Assembly (NCBI GenBank): GCA_018066075.1
Contig: JAGHSB010000124.1
Location: 1-35,283, forward strand
DNA: 35,283 nucleotides
Source: Candidatus Treponema scatequi
GTDB lineage: Bacteria; Spirochaetota; Spirochaetia; Treponematales; Treponemataceae
Direction of reading: 5' to 3'
This document shows positions 1 to 8,561 of the stretch, piece by piece (the stretch's first letter is position 1; every line of letters starts with the position of its first letter). Under the pieces are notes generated by a model. That model was not told the DNA's origin. It searched no databases and saw nothing but the letters and a program-made list of their open reading frames with translations. Position numbers and translations under genes: made by a program.

Positions 1-1659
1 GTCTGATAAGAGTGGAACACTTCCATAATCGTTTCCTTTTTCTTCGATGTTGTATGTTCCAGAACTTGAATCGATTGAATGATACATATATTCAGCTTCT
101 GCGCTTGTAAATGAATTGTTTCTGATAATTAAATTTGTTCCGGTGGTTGAAGTGCTGTTGATACAGAATACATATTTTTCATACTGAACATTGATGCTTT
201 TATCAACTTCCATGTTGTCAGAAATAATGTTGTTTGTAAAATTGATTTTTGAGCCGTGGTTACCTTTGTCAGTGAGGTAAAGAATGGCATACCCTTTTCG
301 GCTCTGTTCACCGTTAACATCACAGCGCGCACCTCGTGCAAAAGTGGAATTAGTAAATGTAATGTTATTCATTGCAGGAGAAGCAACTGCACCCCCTTCG
401 TTGTGAATCAATACCTGGCTGATTGTCGCTGTATCATAAATACAGCCTTCAAATGAAATGTCTTTTCCACTTCCGATTACCATTGCATGAATAAAATTAA
501 ATTCAAAACGGCATTTGTTGATCTGTACATTCTGACAGTTTTCAAGATAAACACCTCCACCAACTTTATACATTTTTTCGCAGTCTTTTTCTAAGATAGG
601 ACTCCATTTTCCTGCATCTTTTGCTTTTGTTGACTGATAATCTGCATCATATTTGAAGAAATTAAAGTTAAGTTTGTTTGTATTAAAACGACAGCCTCTG
701 CATTCAAAACCATTTGTGTCTTTCGCCCACAATCCATAGCGACAGTCACTGCAATAACTGTTTCTGATTAAACCGATTGTACCGCCAATGCTTCGGATAC
801 CGTAAGTGAATCCTGTAAAACTTGAATTGATGATTGTATTTATTTTTCCACCTTGCTGAACATCAAGTCCGCACATTTCCAAAGGTTTTGATAATATCGC
901 TCCACTTGAATATTCTTTTTCCCAGGTAAACTGACCGATATAAAAATTTATATCTCTAAGCACTGTAATACCTGTCATGGAAAGTTCACCGCCGTTTTCA
1001 ATAACAAAACCGCTGATATAACCGTTTGTCGCAAAACCGTATTGAAAGTTATTTAATAAGGTTGCGTATATTCCTTCGTTATTATCGAGACCTTCAAATG
1101 AAATTTTTTTGTTGATAGTAAGTGGAGCAGAAATAACATATTGTTTGTCTACAATAATTTTTGCACCAGATTTACAGCAGTCGATAATTTGTTGAATTTT
1201 TGTAGAATCAGAGTATGGCAATTTGGTTGTTAAGTAAGCTATCGAATATAGCTGTCCTTCTTTTGATTTTAAAGAAAAATCAAACCATTCAAATTCCACT
1301 GTATCATTTGAAAGAGATCCAGAATATGAACAGTTTGTAAATTTTGCATAACCATCAATTTTTGTATTGTTAAAATTAATTGTTCCGTTTGAAATGCTTC
1401 CACCTAAAAAATATAAAGTCGAACCGCTTGCGATGTTTACTGTTTCATTTTGTAAATCAAAGCTGTCACGAATAATATAAGTTTTACCGCTGCTGATTAC
1501 TTGATTTGTAAATGTTTCTGCTGGATCCAGAATGATATCGCCGGCTTTAGGATTATATCCTGTGCTGGAGTTTTTTAAGACTATAGTTGCACTTGGATTA
1601 CTGCACGATGCAATAATCAAACCGATTGAAATGAAAATTAATAAAAACTTTTTTTTCAT
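1..1659 (-). CDS. Lipoprotein, likely right-handed parallel beta-helix / pectate-lyase-like surface protein; truncated by the window's left edge
   Basis: My own translation of the minus strand from an ATG at 1659 is open to position 1 (553 codons). It starts MKKKFLLIFISIGLIIASCSNPSATIVL (signal peptide plus lipobox IASC) and has repeated short N/G-rich strands (e.g. GGVYLENCQNVQINKCRFEFN, NITFTNSTF, LIIRNNSF). It is missing from the ORF track because it has no stop inside the window. Confidence 0.85.
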   Translation of the reverse strand, partial: MKKKFLLIFISIGLIIASCSNPSATIVLKNSSTGYNPKAGDIILDPAETFTNQVISSGKTYIIRDSFDLQNETVNIASGSTLYFLGGSISNGTINFNNTKIDGYAKFTNCSYSGSLSNDTVEFEWFDFSLKSKEGQLYSIAYLTTKLPYSDSTKIQQIIDCCKSGAKIIVDKQYVISAPLTINKKISFEGLDNNEGIYATLLNNFQYGFATNGYISGFVIENGGELSMTGITVLRDINFYIGQFTWEKEYSSGAILSKPLEMCGLDVQQGGKINTIINSSFTGFTYGIRSIGGTIGLIRNSYCSDCRYGLWAKDTNGFECRGCRFNTNKLNFNFFKYDADYQSTKAKDAGKWSPILEKDCEKMYKVGGGVYLENCQNVQINKCRFEFNFIHAMVIGSGKDISFEGCIYDTATISQVLIHNEGGAVASPAMNNITFTNSTFARGARCDVNGEQSRKGYAILYLTDKGNHGSKINFTNNIISDNMEVDKSINVQYEKYVFCINSTSTTGTNLIIRNNSFTSAEAEYMYHSIDSSSGTYNIEEKGNDYGSVPLLSD

Positions 1660-1809
1660 AAACTCACCTTTTTATGTTAGTATATATAAATGCTAGTCAA
1701 TAATATTTTTTATGCATAGTATCAAAGAGTCTATCTTAGAAAACTCTTATGATTTTAGAGTTTATTGAGAAAATAGAATGATTGGATATTTTATTGTTAG
1801 ATGAAAAAA

Positions 1810-2523
1810 TTATTCTTCAAATAAAATCTGTGTATTCAATTTGTCGGTGCTGATTGTAACAAGATGCTGAGGGGCAAGGTTAGTGTAGCTTGCAGTGATT
1901 TCGCATTCTGTTGTGATCGGCGCTTTGTATGTTATTCGAAGTGAACGGAAATTCTTTTCTGCAATTTCTTGAGGCAGTGCTTCGAATGCGTAATCGATGT
2001 ATGTCAGATTGTGAACATGATCATTAAAATCAAAATCAGTTTTTCTTGTTTTAAATTTTATTTCTGATGTTATATTTTCTGCAAGTGGAATTTTATCAAG
2101 CTTCTTTTCTTCAAATAGAGATTTTTCTTCAGGCTGATATTTTTCAATGAGTGACGGTTCAATTTTACATGGACGACCTGTCTGTAAATCGAGAATTACC
2201 CAGCGTGTTGTTGCCTGGCCGATTAATTTATTATCTGCATAGATTTCAAAATCTCGTGCGACGTTAAAAATCTGATTAACAGTCTGGCTCCAGGTGATAA
2301 CTTTGATTTCTTGTCCGTAGCTTGCAAATTCCATCATCTTAACTTTCCAGTCAGTAAGCACCCAGACCTTCTGACTTTTTACAGCATCAAGAACTCCGTC
2401 ACCTGCGCGGTCAGAATGTGCGTTGCCTGCGTTTTCTAAAAGCTTGACGATAGTTGAAAGCTTGAGTGTTTTGTCTTTGTTGTAATCTTCGAGTAAAGGT
2501 TTGTAAGAAAATTCTACGAACAT
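1810..2523 (-). CDS. Acyl-ACP thioesterase
   Basis: 237 aa ORF with two hot-dog-like halves; VWVLTDWKVKMMEFASYGQEIKVITW and ARDFEIYADNKLIGQATTRWVILDLQTGRPCKI are typical of the FatA-type family. Confidence 0.85.
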   Translation of the reverse strand: MFVEFSYKPLLEDYNKDKTLKLSTIVKLLENAGNAHSDRAGDGVLDAVKSQKVWVLTDWKVKMMEFASYGQEIKVITWSQTVNQIFNVARDFEIYADNKLIGQATTRWVILDLQTGRPCKIEPSLIEKYQPEEKSLFEEKKLDKIPLAENITSEIKFKTRKTDFDFNDHVHNLTYIDYAFEALPQEIAEKNFRSLRITYKAPITTECEITASYTNLAPQHLVTISTDKLNTQILFEE

Positions 2524-2688
2524 TAAAAGGCTCCTTTTTACGAGAAACGCGTTTTATTATTGAAAGTATCTTGTTAAGATTGATTTAATATTTATTGTGA
2601 CATTATATTAAATAATGTCATTTTGAACAAGGGCAGAAATCGGGAATAGAGATATTGAAGATTATTAAAACTGTGCTAAAATTAGAAT

Positions 2689-3393
2689 ATGGTATTATCA
2701 ATAGTTTTAGGAATCTGCTGTTATATTTTTCTCATCACCAATCATTTTTTAAGATTGACTGGAAATGTTAATCTTGCGGTTGTTTTTAAGGGATTTGCAA
2801 GTCTATGTTTTCTTTCGCTTGCAATTTATTCTTTTGTGAAATGCAAAAAGAAGAGCGATGCATTTCGAAGACTTTCTGTTTTTGTACTAACTGGAATTTC
2901 TTTAGCATTTATAGCAGACATAGTTTTAGAAATTAATTTTGTTTTTGGATTTGTTCTTTTTGTTTTGGCGCAGTTCTTTTATTTTTTTGCATTCATTGGT
3001 TATGGAAAGTTAAAGCCGAGATTTTTTATTATTTCTGCCGCAATTATTATTACACTTATAATTTTTGATGTTGCTTCTCCATTTTTCAATTTTGAAAAAG
3101 AAGGAGAAAGTTTATTTTTGCCTTCAGTAGTGTATATGATTTTTTTAACGATTGTTGTTGTTCAGGGATTTGAAAGTTTTGGATATAAGGACATACGTGC
3201 AAAATTGATGCCGGTTGGAACTTTGCTTTTTGCATTGTCTGATCTGCTTTTGGAAACATATGTTTTTCCGTCTGGAATTATTCCCAAAAGTCTTGCAGAA
3301 GTAATTTTTATCTTCAGTAATTTTATGTATTATACAGGGCAGCTTTTTGTGGCTTTCTCTTTGAGCAAAGATTATCTGGTTGAAAAGAAATAG
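2689..3393 (+). CDS. YhhN-family integral membrane protein (lysoplasmalogenase-like)
   Basis: 234 aa multi-TM ORF; FIADIVLEINFVFGFVLFVLAQFFYFFAF resembles the conserved YhhN region. Confidence 0.65.
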   Translation: MVLSIVLGICCYIFLITNHFLRLTGNVNLAVVFKGFASLCFLSLAIYSFVKCKKKSDAFRRLSVFVLTGISLAFIADIVLEINFVFGFVLFVLAQFFYFFAFIGYGKLKPRFFIISAAIIITLIIFDVASPFFNFEKEGESLFLPSVVYMIFLTIVVVQGFESFGYKDIRAKLMPVGTLLFALSDLLLETYVFPSGIIPKSLAEVIFIFSNFMYYTGQLFVAFSLSKDYLVEKK

Positions 3394-3402
3394 TCAGGTG
3401 CA

Positions 3403-3438
3403 AAAAAAAAATCTGCTGCAGTTGCAGCAGATTTTTTT
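3403..3438. terminator. Bidirectional rho-independent terminator between convergent genes
   Basis: AAAAAAAATCTGCTGCA-GT-TGCAGCAGATTTTTTTTT: perfect stem flanked by A and T tracts, between convergent ORFs. Confidence 0.9.
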
Positions 3439-4854
3439 TTATTCTTCACCGTTCCAGCAGTAAGTACACATCTTGTCTGGAGCAATTCCTACGCTGTCGA
3501 GCATATCGTCTAAGCGATGAAAGCGGAGTGTCGTGAAGTGAAGCTGCTTTCTGATTTCTTCGCACATATTTGCGTATTCTTTTGAATCTGGATCACAGTA
3601 TTTTTTGATTGTTTCTTTACTTACGTTTTCGCCTTCAAACTGTTTGATTATGCGTCTTGTAATCAAATCCATTTCTGAATTTGAACGTGAGAAGTTTAAG
3701 TATTTGCATCCGAACATAATCGGAGGACATGCAGGTCGAACATGAACTTCTTTTGCACCACTGTCGTACAAGAAGTCTGTTGTTTCGCGAAGCTGAGTTC
3801 CGCGAACGATTGAGTCATCAATCAAAAGAATTTTTTTACCTTTAATTAACGGCTGAACAGGAATGAGTTTCATGTGGGCAATTAGATTTCTCATGTTCTG
3901 ATTTGTCGGCATGAATGAGCGTGACCATGTCGGTGTATATTTGATGAACGGACGAGAGAATGGAATTCCTGATTCGTTTGCATATCCGATTGCGTGTGCT
4001 GTTCCGCTGTCTGGAACTCCGGCAACGCTGTCAGGCTCGATTGAATCTTTATCGCGGCGTGCGAGAAATTTTCCGCAGTTGTATCTCATCTGTTCTACGT
4101 TTACGCCTTCGTATGATGATGTTGGATATCCGTAGTAGCACCAGAGGAATGTACTGATTTTCATTTCTTTGCGAGGTGCCTGAAGTGTTTCAACTTTATC
4201 AGGAGTTACATAAACGATTTCTGCAGGTCCGAGTTCGTGATAGTCTTTGTACCCGAGGTTTACATATGCAAAGCTTTCGAATGAGAGACAGTATCCGTTG
4301 TCTTTTTTACCAACCTGAAGAGGAGTTCTTCCCATCTTGTCGCGGGCTCCGTAAATTCCATCTTCTGTCAAAATGAGCATCGTGATGGAACCTTTGATTT
4401 TTTCCTGAACAAATTTGATTCCTTCTACGATTGATTTTTTATGATTGATCAATGCTACGATTAATTCTGTCTGATTGATTTCGCCGCCGGACATTTCAAG
4501 AAAGTGTGTGTATCCGCCGTCGAGGATTTCCTGTTCGAGTTCTTTTTTGTTTGTTACGATTCCGACTGTTGTAATTGCAAAACTTCCGAGATGCGAGTGA
4601 ACCAAAAGTGGCTGAGGTTCGTAATCAGAAATACATCCGATTCCGAGATGACCGTGCATTGTCTCGATGTCTTTTTCAAACTTTGTTCTGAACGGAGAGT
4701 TCTGGATGTTGTGAATTGAACGATGAAACTTTTTATCGTCTGTTAATACAGCAAGACCGCCGCGTCTTGTTCCAAGGTGAGAATGATAGTCTACACCAAA
4801 AAATAAATCTAAAGAACAGTCTTCTTTAGATGCTACGCCAAAAATGCCGCCCAT
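3439..4854 (-). CDS. purF: Amidophosphoribosyltransferase (PurF family), atypical glutaminase N-terminus
   Basis: 471 aa; PRPP-binding motif KKILLIDDSIVRGTQLRE, C-terminal CTYCWNGEE. N-terminus is MGGIFGVAS rather than (M)CGIxG. Confidence 0.9.
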   Translation of the reverse strand: MGGIFGVASKEDCSLDLFFGVDYHSHLGTRRGGLAVLTDDKKFHRSIHNIQNSPFRTKFEKDIETMHGHLGIGCISDYEPQPLLVHSHLGSFAITTVGIVTNKKELEQEILDGGYTHFLEMSGGEINQTELIVALINHKKSIVEGIKFVQEKIKGSITMLILTEDGIYGARDKMGRTPLQVGKKDNGYCLSFESFAYVNLGYKDYHELGPAEIVYVTPDKVETLQAPRKEMKISTFLWCYYGYPTSSYEGVNVEQMRYNCGKFLARRDKDSIEPDSVAGVPDSGTAHAIGYANESGIPFSRPFIKYTPTWSRSFMPTNQNMRNLIAHMKLIPVQPLIKGKKILLIDDSIVRGTQLRETTDFLYDSGAKEVHVRPACPPIMFGCKYLNFSRSNSEMDLITRRIIKQFEGENVSKETIKKYCDPDSKEYANMCEEIRKQLHFTTLRFHRLDDMLDSVGIAPDKMCTYCWNGEE

Positions 4855-4953
4855 TTTTCGTCCTCGAAAAAAGAAATATGGGGTTATTATACAGAGTTTT
4901 ACGGTTTTGTTCCATACGGTGCGGTATTTTGCAGATGGGTTTTTAAGTGGAAT

Positions 4954-5373
4954 TTAGTGCTTGCAGCACTCAGAGCAGCCAGTTACCATCACATGTTTTT
5001 TGTTATTCTTGTAGTTGAAAAGACGGGCAATGAGATAGCCGTTTATCGGAACTTCCTTTTTGCAGCACGGACACTGGCGTTTGATTCCAGGTTCTGGCAT
5101 CGGGTAACAGTGCGGACAGCCGCTTATTGTACATCGCTGGTCAGGAACATTCATCGGGCGGTAAACTTTTGAAACGAGGTTTTCGCCTTTCGGGAGTGGT
5201 GTGCCGCACATCGGGCAAGTCACGAGTCCAGGTCCGTTTGAAGCGTTCTGGTTTGTGTTAGATTTTGTTTTTTTAGGTGGAACTTTAGAGCCCTGCTTTT
5301 TGAAAAGATTTGCGAAAAATGAAAGTGCGATTGCAATCACGATGACTGCGAGACCCAATATTAAATATTCCAT
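4954..5373 (-). CDS. Hypothetical protein with N-terminal TM segment and multiple CxxC zinc-ribbon-like motifs
   Basis: The MEYLILGLAVIVIAIALSFF start at 5373 is more plausible than the track's 5409. CPMCG, CPHCYP, CPCCKK and CSECCKH motifs. Confidence 0.7.
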   Translation of the reverse strand: MEYLILGLAVIVIAIALSFFANLFKKQGSKVPPKKTKSNTNQNASNGPGLVTCPMCGTPLPKGENLVSKVYRPMNVPDQRCTISGCPHCYPMPEPGIKRQCPCCKKEVPINGYLIARLFNYKNNKKHVMVTGCSECCKH

Positions 5374-5455
5374 AAAACCATTATAGAAAAACTTTGGAGA
5401 AAATTCCATTGGAAAGTGCCTGTATGTTACATAATCTATAGTTCATGAATTTTGC

Positions 5456-5484
5456 TTTACTTTTCATGTAATGTGCATTATACT
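5456..5484 (+). promoter_or_regulatory. Sigma70-type promoter of the toxin-antitoxin operon
   Basis: TTTACT (5456-5461) - 17 nt - TATACT (5479-5484), 18 nt upstream of the antitoxin ATG. Confidence 0.6.
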
Positions 5485-5501
5485 AGTAACAGAGGTCAAA
5501 T

Positions 5502-5780
5502 ATGGCAATGTTACAAGTTAGAGATATGGATGATAGATTATATGATAGATTGAAATTTTCTGCAAAGCAAGATAATCGCTCAATCAGTCAACAGGTAATT
5601 ACAATTTTACAAACTTATTTCACTTCTGTACCTGCTAAAAATAAAAATGCAACTGAAGAATTTTTAAAATTGGCAGGTTCGTGGGAAGATTCTCGATCTA
5701 CTAAAGAAATCATAAATGATATTTATGAATCAAGAGAAAATTCTTCAAGATTTGAGGTAGCAGATGGCTTATTTGATTGA
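5502..5780 (+). CDS. Ribbon-helix-helix antitoxin (FitA/Arc-like)
   Basis: 92 aa; MAMLQVRDMDDRLYDRLKFSAKQDNRSISQQVITIL is RHH-like; overlaps the downstream PIN ORF by 17 nt. Confidence 0.8.
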   Translation: MAMLQVRDMDDRLYDRLKFSAKQDNRSISQQVITILQTYFTSVPAKNKNATEEFLKLAGSWEDSRSTKEIINDIYESRENSSRFEVADGLFD

Positions 5781-6162
5781 TACTGATACAATTGTTTTTG
5801 CTCTTCGTAATGAAAAATCGGTTTTAGAAAAATTTAATGAAAATAAGAATATTCCAATTTCAATTTCTATGATTACTTACGCGGAGCTTGTTTTTGGAGC
5901 AAAACGTTCTCAGAATGAACAGAAAAATATGATAAAAGTAAATCATATTCGAGAAATCTATCCTATCGAGGAATTGAATGAAGGCGTTATGGAAGTATTT
6001 GCTGATATAAAAGCAAAAATGCTTTCAAAAGGAATAAGAATTGAGGATATGGATTTGCTTATTGCTTCTACAGCAATTTATAATGATTTGACTTTAGTAA
6101 CAAATAATACAAAACATTTTGAAAATGTTCCTGATCTTAAAATTGAGAATTGGTTGAAATAG
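5764..6162 (+). CDS. PIN-domain toxin (VapC/FitB-type ribonuclease)
   Basis: 132 aa; MAYLIDTDTIVFALR, TYAELVFGA, IEDMDLLIASTAI and TNNTKHF carry the PIN acidic residues. Confidence 0.88.
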   Translation: MAYLIDTDTIVFALRNEKSVLEKFNENKNIPISISMITYAELVFGAKRSQNEQKNMIKVNHIREIYPIEELNEGVMEVFADIKAKMLSKGIRIEDMDLLIASTAIYNDLTLVTNNTKHFENVPDLKIENWLK

Positions 6163-6169
6163 TTTTGTA

Positions 6170-6202
6170 AAATTCCATCTAAATTCCCCTTAAATTCCCC
6201 CT
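6170..6202. repeat. Three tandem degenerate 11-bp units
   Basis: AAATTCCATCT / AAATTCCCCTT / AAATTCCCCCT, directly read. Confidence 0.75.
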
Positions 6203-6244
6203 AAAAAAAACTCAAAAAAATCCACAAAAACGTAAAAAAAACGC

Positions 6245-6271
6245 TAAACACTTTTTTTATATCTCCGATAG
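6245..6271 (+). promoter_or_regulatory. Sigma28 (FliA/WhiG-type) flagellar promoter for flaB
   Basis: TAAA (6245-6248) - 15 nt - TCCGATAG (6264-6271), against consensus TAAA-N15-GCCGATAA. Confidence 0.8.
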
Positions 6272-6296
6272 TTAAAGTAACGGGTGGTTAAACCCC

Positions 6297-6393
6297 ACAT
6301 GGATGTCGGTCCTTGCGAGGTTTGATAATTACTACCAAATCTTACAAGGGACAGGCTGAAAATGTTCAGTTTGTTTAACAGATTTATAGGAGA
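6297..6393 (+). promoter_or_regulatory. Structured flaB 5' leader with candidate CsrA sites
   Basis: ACATGGATGT at 6297-6306 (close to the CsrA SELEX core ACARGGAUGU), long hairpin at 6309-6352, small hairpin CTGAA-AATG-TTCAG at 6356-6369, and a GGA inside the Shine-Dalgarno AGGAGA at 6388-6393. Confidence 0.55.
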
Positions 6394-6399
6394 TACACT

Positions 6400-7260
6400 A
6401 TGGTTATTAATCACAACATGAGCGCTATGTTTGCTCAGCGTTCACAGGGTCTCACAGACCTTAACAATCAGAAAAACATGGAAAAACTCTCATCTGGTAT
6501 GAGAATTAACCGTGCTGGTGATGATGCTTCTGGACTTGCTGTTTCAGAAAAAATGCGTGCTCAGATTCGCGGTTTGAATCAGGCTTCAACAAACGCAGAA
6601 AACGGCATCTCATTCATTCAGACAACAGAAGGTTATTTGCAGGAAACATCTGACATCGTTCAGCGTATTCGTGAATTGGCTGTTCAGTCATCGAACGGTA
6701 TCTACTCAGATGAAGACCGTATGCAGATCCAGGTTGAAGTTTCATCTTTGATCGATGAAGTTGACCGCATTGCTTCTGCTGCTCAGTTCAACGGTATGAA
6801 TATGCTCACAGGACGCTTCGCTCGCCCTACAGGTGAAAACACTGTTACAGGTTCTATGTGGTTCCACATTGGTGCTAACATGGACCAGAGAACACAGGTT
6901 TACATTGGAACAATGTCAGCTACAGCTCTCGGACTTAAGAACCTCGGAGACGAAACAAAAATGTCTCTCGCAGCTCCAGATGACGCTAACCGCGCAATCG
7001 GAACTTTGGACGAAGCTCTCAAAAAGATCAACAAACAGCGTGCAGACCTTGGTGCTTACCAGAACCGTCTCGAAAAGACAGTTGTTGGTTTGGACATCGG
7101 TGCTGAAAACCTCCAGGCTTCAGAATCACGCATCCGCGATACAGACATGGCATCAGAAATGGTAGACTTCACAAAGAACCAGGTTCTCAGCCAGGCTGGT
7201 ACAGCTATGATCGCTCAGGCAAACCAGACTTCACAGAACGTTCTTTCACTCCTCCGCTAG
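6400..7260 (+). CDS. flaB: Flagellin, core filament protein FlaB
   Basis: 286 aa; [46 protein letters not shown], and C-terminal [32 protein letters not shown]. Confidence 0.97.
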   Translation: MVINHNMSAMFAQRSQGLTDLNNQKNMEKLSSGMRINRAGDDASGLAVSEKMRAQIRGLNQASTNAENGISFIQTTEGYLQETSDIVQRIRELAVQSSNGIYSDEDRMQIQVEVSSLIDEVDRIASAAQFNGMNMLTGRFARPTGENTVTGSMWFHIGANMDQRTQVYIGTMSATALGLKNLGDETKMSLAAPDDANRAIGTLDEALKKINKQRADLGAYQNRLEKTVVGLDIGAENLQASESRIRDTDMASEMVDFTKNQVLSQAGTAMIAQANQTSQNVLSLLR

Positions 7261-7285
7261 TTAATGCTGCTTAAGTAAAGAATAG

Positions 7286-7319
7286 AAATCGCTCTTCGTA
7301 AGAAGGGCGATTTTTTTTT
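7286..7319 (+). terminator. Rho-independent terminator of flaB
   Basis: AAATCGCTCTTC-gtaa-GAAGGGCGATTT followed by a T tract. Confidence 0.92.
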
Positions 7320-7368
7320 GTCCTGTGGAATTTAGTGCTATATGTGATTTTTGTGATATAATCGTGTT

Positions 7369-8514
7369 ATGAAGAAATATGGATTAAAAAAGAAGATTAA
7401 TGTCATTATGTCTGTTTTGATTGCAGTATTTTCCATTGCTTCTGCAGTCGGTGTGTTTTTCTATTTAAAGGGAAGTAAAGTTCAGCATTCAATAGTTCTT
7501 GATGTTATTATATGTTTTATGATATTTTTCCCGGAAATTCTGATGGGAGTTTTACTCATCATCAGTAATACGGTTTATTTTATTTTTGACAAAGATTATT
7601 TTGAATATCATAAATATGGCAAATGCACAAGAGTAGAACCGAATGATGTAAGATATTATTCATTTCATGATAATACTTTCAAGATTTATTATGCAACTTA
7701 TTATCAGGATCAGGCTTACGATGAAGACGGCGAACCGATTGAAAATGAATTTGAAAAATATGAACAGATTAATATAATCGCTATTAATAATTTTTTTGAA
7801 CTTGAACAGTGGGAAAAAATAATTGAGTGGTTTGATGAAAATGTTGAATGTGTTTATGATGAGCAGGAATATAATGATGTAGTTGAAATCAACGAAAAAT
7901 TTTCATATATGCAGGATGACACGATGAGTGAGGCTTTTCATAAATCACACAGATATGTGAAATGGGTAAATATCATTGCTGTTATACTTGCTGTCTGGCT
8001 TTTTGTTGATTCAAGCTGTAATCCGCTTCCTATTTTGATCGGGATTGCATATCCATGGGTCTGTTTATATATTTTGTTCTGTTCACGCGGCATGATCAAG
8101 ATTGATGCAGATTCAAAGTCTATTTATCCAAAGCTTAGTATTGCCTTGATAGCTTCTGCTTTTGGAGTTTTTATCAGAAGCTTGTTTTCAATTAGAGTAT
8201 GTGCTTATAAGCCTCTATTGATTTATGCTGCAATAATTACAGTTTTGTTCATGATCCTTTTGATTTTCTATCAGTTAAAATATTTTCCGAAAAACAAAGA
8301 TACAAACACTATAATTATTTATCTGTTTGTATTTATGTATCTTTATTCTATAGGAACTGTGCTGACTTCAAATATGATTTTTGACAAATCTGACGGAGTT
8401 GAACAGACTGTACAAATCGAAAAAAAAGATTTCGATGTCAAAGTATATTCCGGGGCTTTGGGAATAAAGTGGTATTTTAATCCTGAAGAAAGAAAGCTTT
8501 TTGAAAAAATCTAA
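7369..8514 (+). CDS. Hypothetical multi-TM membrane protein
   Basis: 381 aa ORF; hydrophobic helices at the N-terminus and in the C-terminal half; no family recognised. Confidence 0.7.
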   Translation: MKKYGLKKKINVIMSVLIAVFSIASAVGVFFYLKGSKVQHSIVLDVIICFMIFFPEILMGVLLIISNTVYFIFDKDYFEYHKYGKCTRVEPNDVRYYSFHDNTFKIYYATYYQDQAYDEDGEPIENEFEKYEQINIIAINNFFELEQWEKIIEWFDENVECVYDEQEYNDVVEINEKFSYMQDDTMSEAFHKSHRYVKWVNIIAVILAVWLFVDSSCNPLPILIGIAYPWVCLYILFCSRGMIKIDADSKSIYPKLSIALIASAFGVFIRSLFSIRVCAYKPLLIYAAIITVLFMILLIFYQLKYFPKNKDTNTIIIYLFVFMYLYSIGTVLTSNMIFDKSDGVEQTVQIEKKDFDVKVYSGALGIKWYFNPEERKLFEKI

Positions 8515-8561
8515 GTTTCGTAGTATAATTATAGCAATAACAAAAACGGGAGCGTATTAAA

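Noticed and set aside
3911-4719. Several plus-strand ORFs opposite purF
   Set aside because: Overlap the coherent PurF ORF and have no recognisable domains.
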